DNA from: Sphingomonas folli
GTDB taxonomy: Bacteria; Pseudomonadota; Alphaproteobacteria; Sphingomonadales; Sphingomonadaceae
Reading direction: 5' to 3'
Assembly: GCF_019429525.1 (NCBI RefSeq)
Contig: NZ_JAHXZL010000010.1
Coordinates: forward strand, 62,001-126,000
Length of the DNA: 64,000 bases
This document shows positions 63,529 through 64,000 of this stretch, one piece after another. Position 1 is the first letter of the stretch. Each line of letters opens with the position of its first letter. The position numbers and the translations under genes were made by a program. The notes below the pieces were generated by a model. It did not search any database. It worked only from the letters and a program-made list of their open reading frames with translations, and was not told the DNA's origin.

Positions 63529-64000
63529 ATGGCGACCCGACCGCGTCACGACCCGGCCGCCGCGCCCGCGCCGCTGCGCCGCGTGCTCGACTGGCTCTCG
63601 CCGGCGCGCCGCGCCGCGCGCGCCGACGAGCGGCTCGCGGCGCGGCGCCGGCTGTTCGACTCGATCGGCGAGCTGCTGTTCGCCAGCCGGCTCGCGCCCT
63701 CGCCGCGCAACTACGGGCTGGTCCACTCCTATCTGTCGGGCGAGGACGTCGCCACCAGCGCCGCGGTGGCCGAGGCGCTGCGCGCCACCGGCACGCTGAG
63801 CGAGGCCGCGGCGGCGCGGATCGCGGGGGGGCAGGAGGCGACCGAGCTCGGCCCCGACACGCTGGCGCGGATCGCCGAGACGCTGGAGGCGCGGATCGCC
63901 GAGTGCCTCGGTGCGGCGGGCCAGTCGCGCCGCACCGCCGAGCAGTTCGGCAGCGCGCTCGAGGGCGAGGCGGCGCGGCTGGCCGAGGACCCCGCCGCGA
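63529..64000 (+). CDS. N-terminal part of a probable GGDEF-type signalling protein (runs off right edge)
   Basis: Incomplete: 157 codons from ATG 63529 to the window end, open throughout. The visible region, RRLFDSIGELLFASRLAPSPRNYGLVHSYLSG and then long helices (LARIAETLEARIAECL; TAEQFGSALEGEAARL), resembles the N-terminal helical region of sphingomonad diguanylate cyclases that lack membrane segments. No GGDEF motif is in view, so the class is inferred from that similarity and from the HD-GYP gene directly upstream, with which it is probably cotranscribed. Confidence 0.6.
   Translation, partial: MATRPRHDPAAAPAPLRRVLDWLSPARRAARADERLAARRRLFDSIGELLFASRLAPSPRNYGLVHSYLSGEDVATSAAVAEALRATGTLSEAAAARIAGGQEATELGPDTLARIAETLEARIAECLGAAGQSRRTAEQFGSALEGEAARLAEDPAA

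Overview
The window is very GC-rich chromosomal DNA of an alphaproteobacterium, most likely a Sphingomonas-type sphingomonad. The evidence is a CpdR-type response regulator, a SapC-family protein, a heparinase II/III - rpe - rsmB cluster, a TonB receptor with a PepSY partner, Tat-exported ferritin-like proteins, and GTG starts in GTGA overlaps. Species cannot be fixed from the sequence.

Layout. 1-1920: a partial exported glycerophosphodiester phosphodiesterase and a small unknown ORF. 1921-12896: a 10.9-kb mobile island of visibly lower GC, inserted in the 3' half of a tRNA-Val(GAC) gene and bounded by identical 51-bp direct repeats. It carries a tyrosine integrase, a replication-initiator-like protein, a serine recombinase and a set of apparent defence genes: an HNH protein, a two-subunit BcgI-like (type IIB) restriction-modification system, and an AAA ATPase + PIN nuclease pair whose ATPase carries a one-base frameshift. 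12980-20557: cpdR, an N-formylglutamate amidohydrolase, a candidate small RNA, cytochrome b561, a SapC-like protein, an FAD-linked oxidase, a DEAD-box helicase and PPK2. 21015-32413: an M3 dipeptidase, the heparinase - rpe - rsmB cluster, an SdhAF4-like protein, an alpha-L-fucosidase, and a TonB receptor with its PepSY membrane partner. 32630-42277: a UxaA-type dehydratase, two paralogous ferritin-like proteins, a double retropepsin-TPR protein, a GMC oxidoreductase with its small subunit, and a NupC transporter. 42798-48221: a co-directional housekeeping run of queuosine-precursor transporter, argB, yggT, a DUF167 gene, folD, marC, rph and rdgB. 48567-54498: a membrane PQQ dehydrogenase, a CAP-domain protein, tRNA-Leu(CAG), an NDUFA9-like protein and uppP. 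54651-61355: gltD and gltB with a MntA/HepT toxin-antitoxin pair lodged between them in fully overlapping reading frames. 61437-64000: a decayed IS110 transposase, an HD-GYP protein and the start of a probable signalling protein.

How the parts relate. The island looks like a compact integrative element or phage-satellite-like element that carries its own integration and replication genes plus anti-phage cargo. The rest is core chromosome in which gene-free gaps are often filled by palindromic intergenic repeats. The observations most worth following up are the ATPase-PIN pair, the BcgI-like system, the MntA/HepT pair inside the glutamate synthase operon, and a roughly 105-nt candidate sRNA with an exposed anti-Shine-Dalgarno stretch at 14355-14459.
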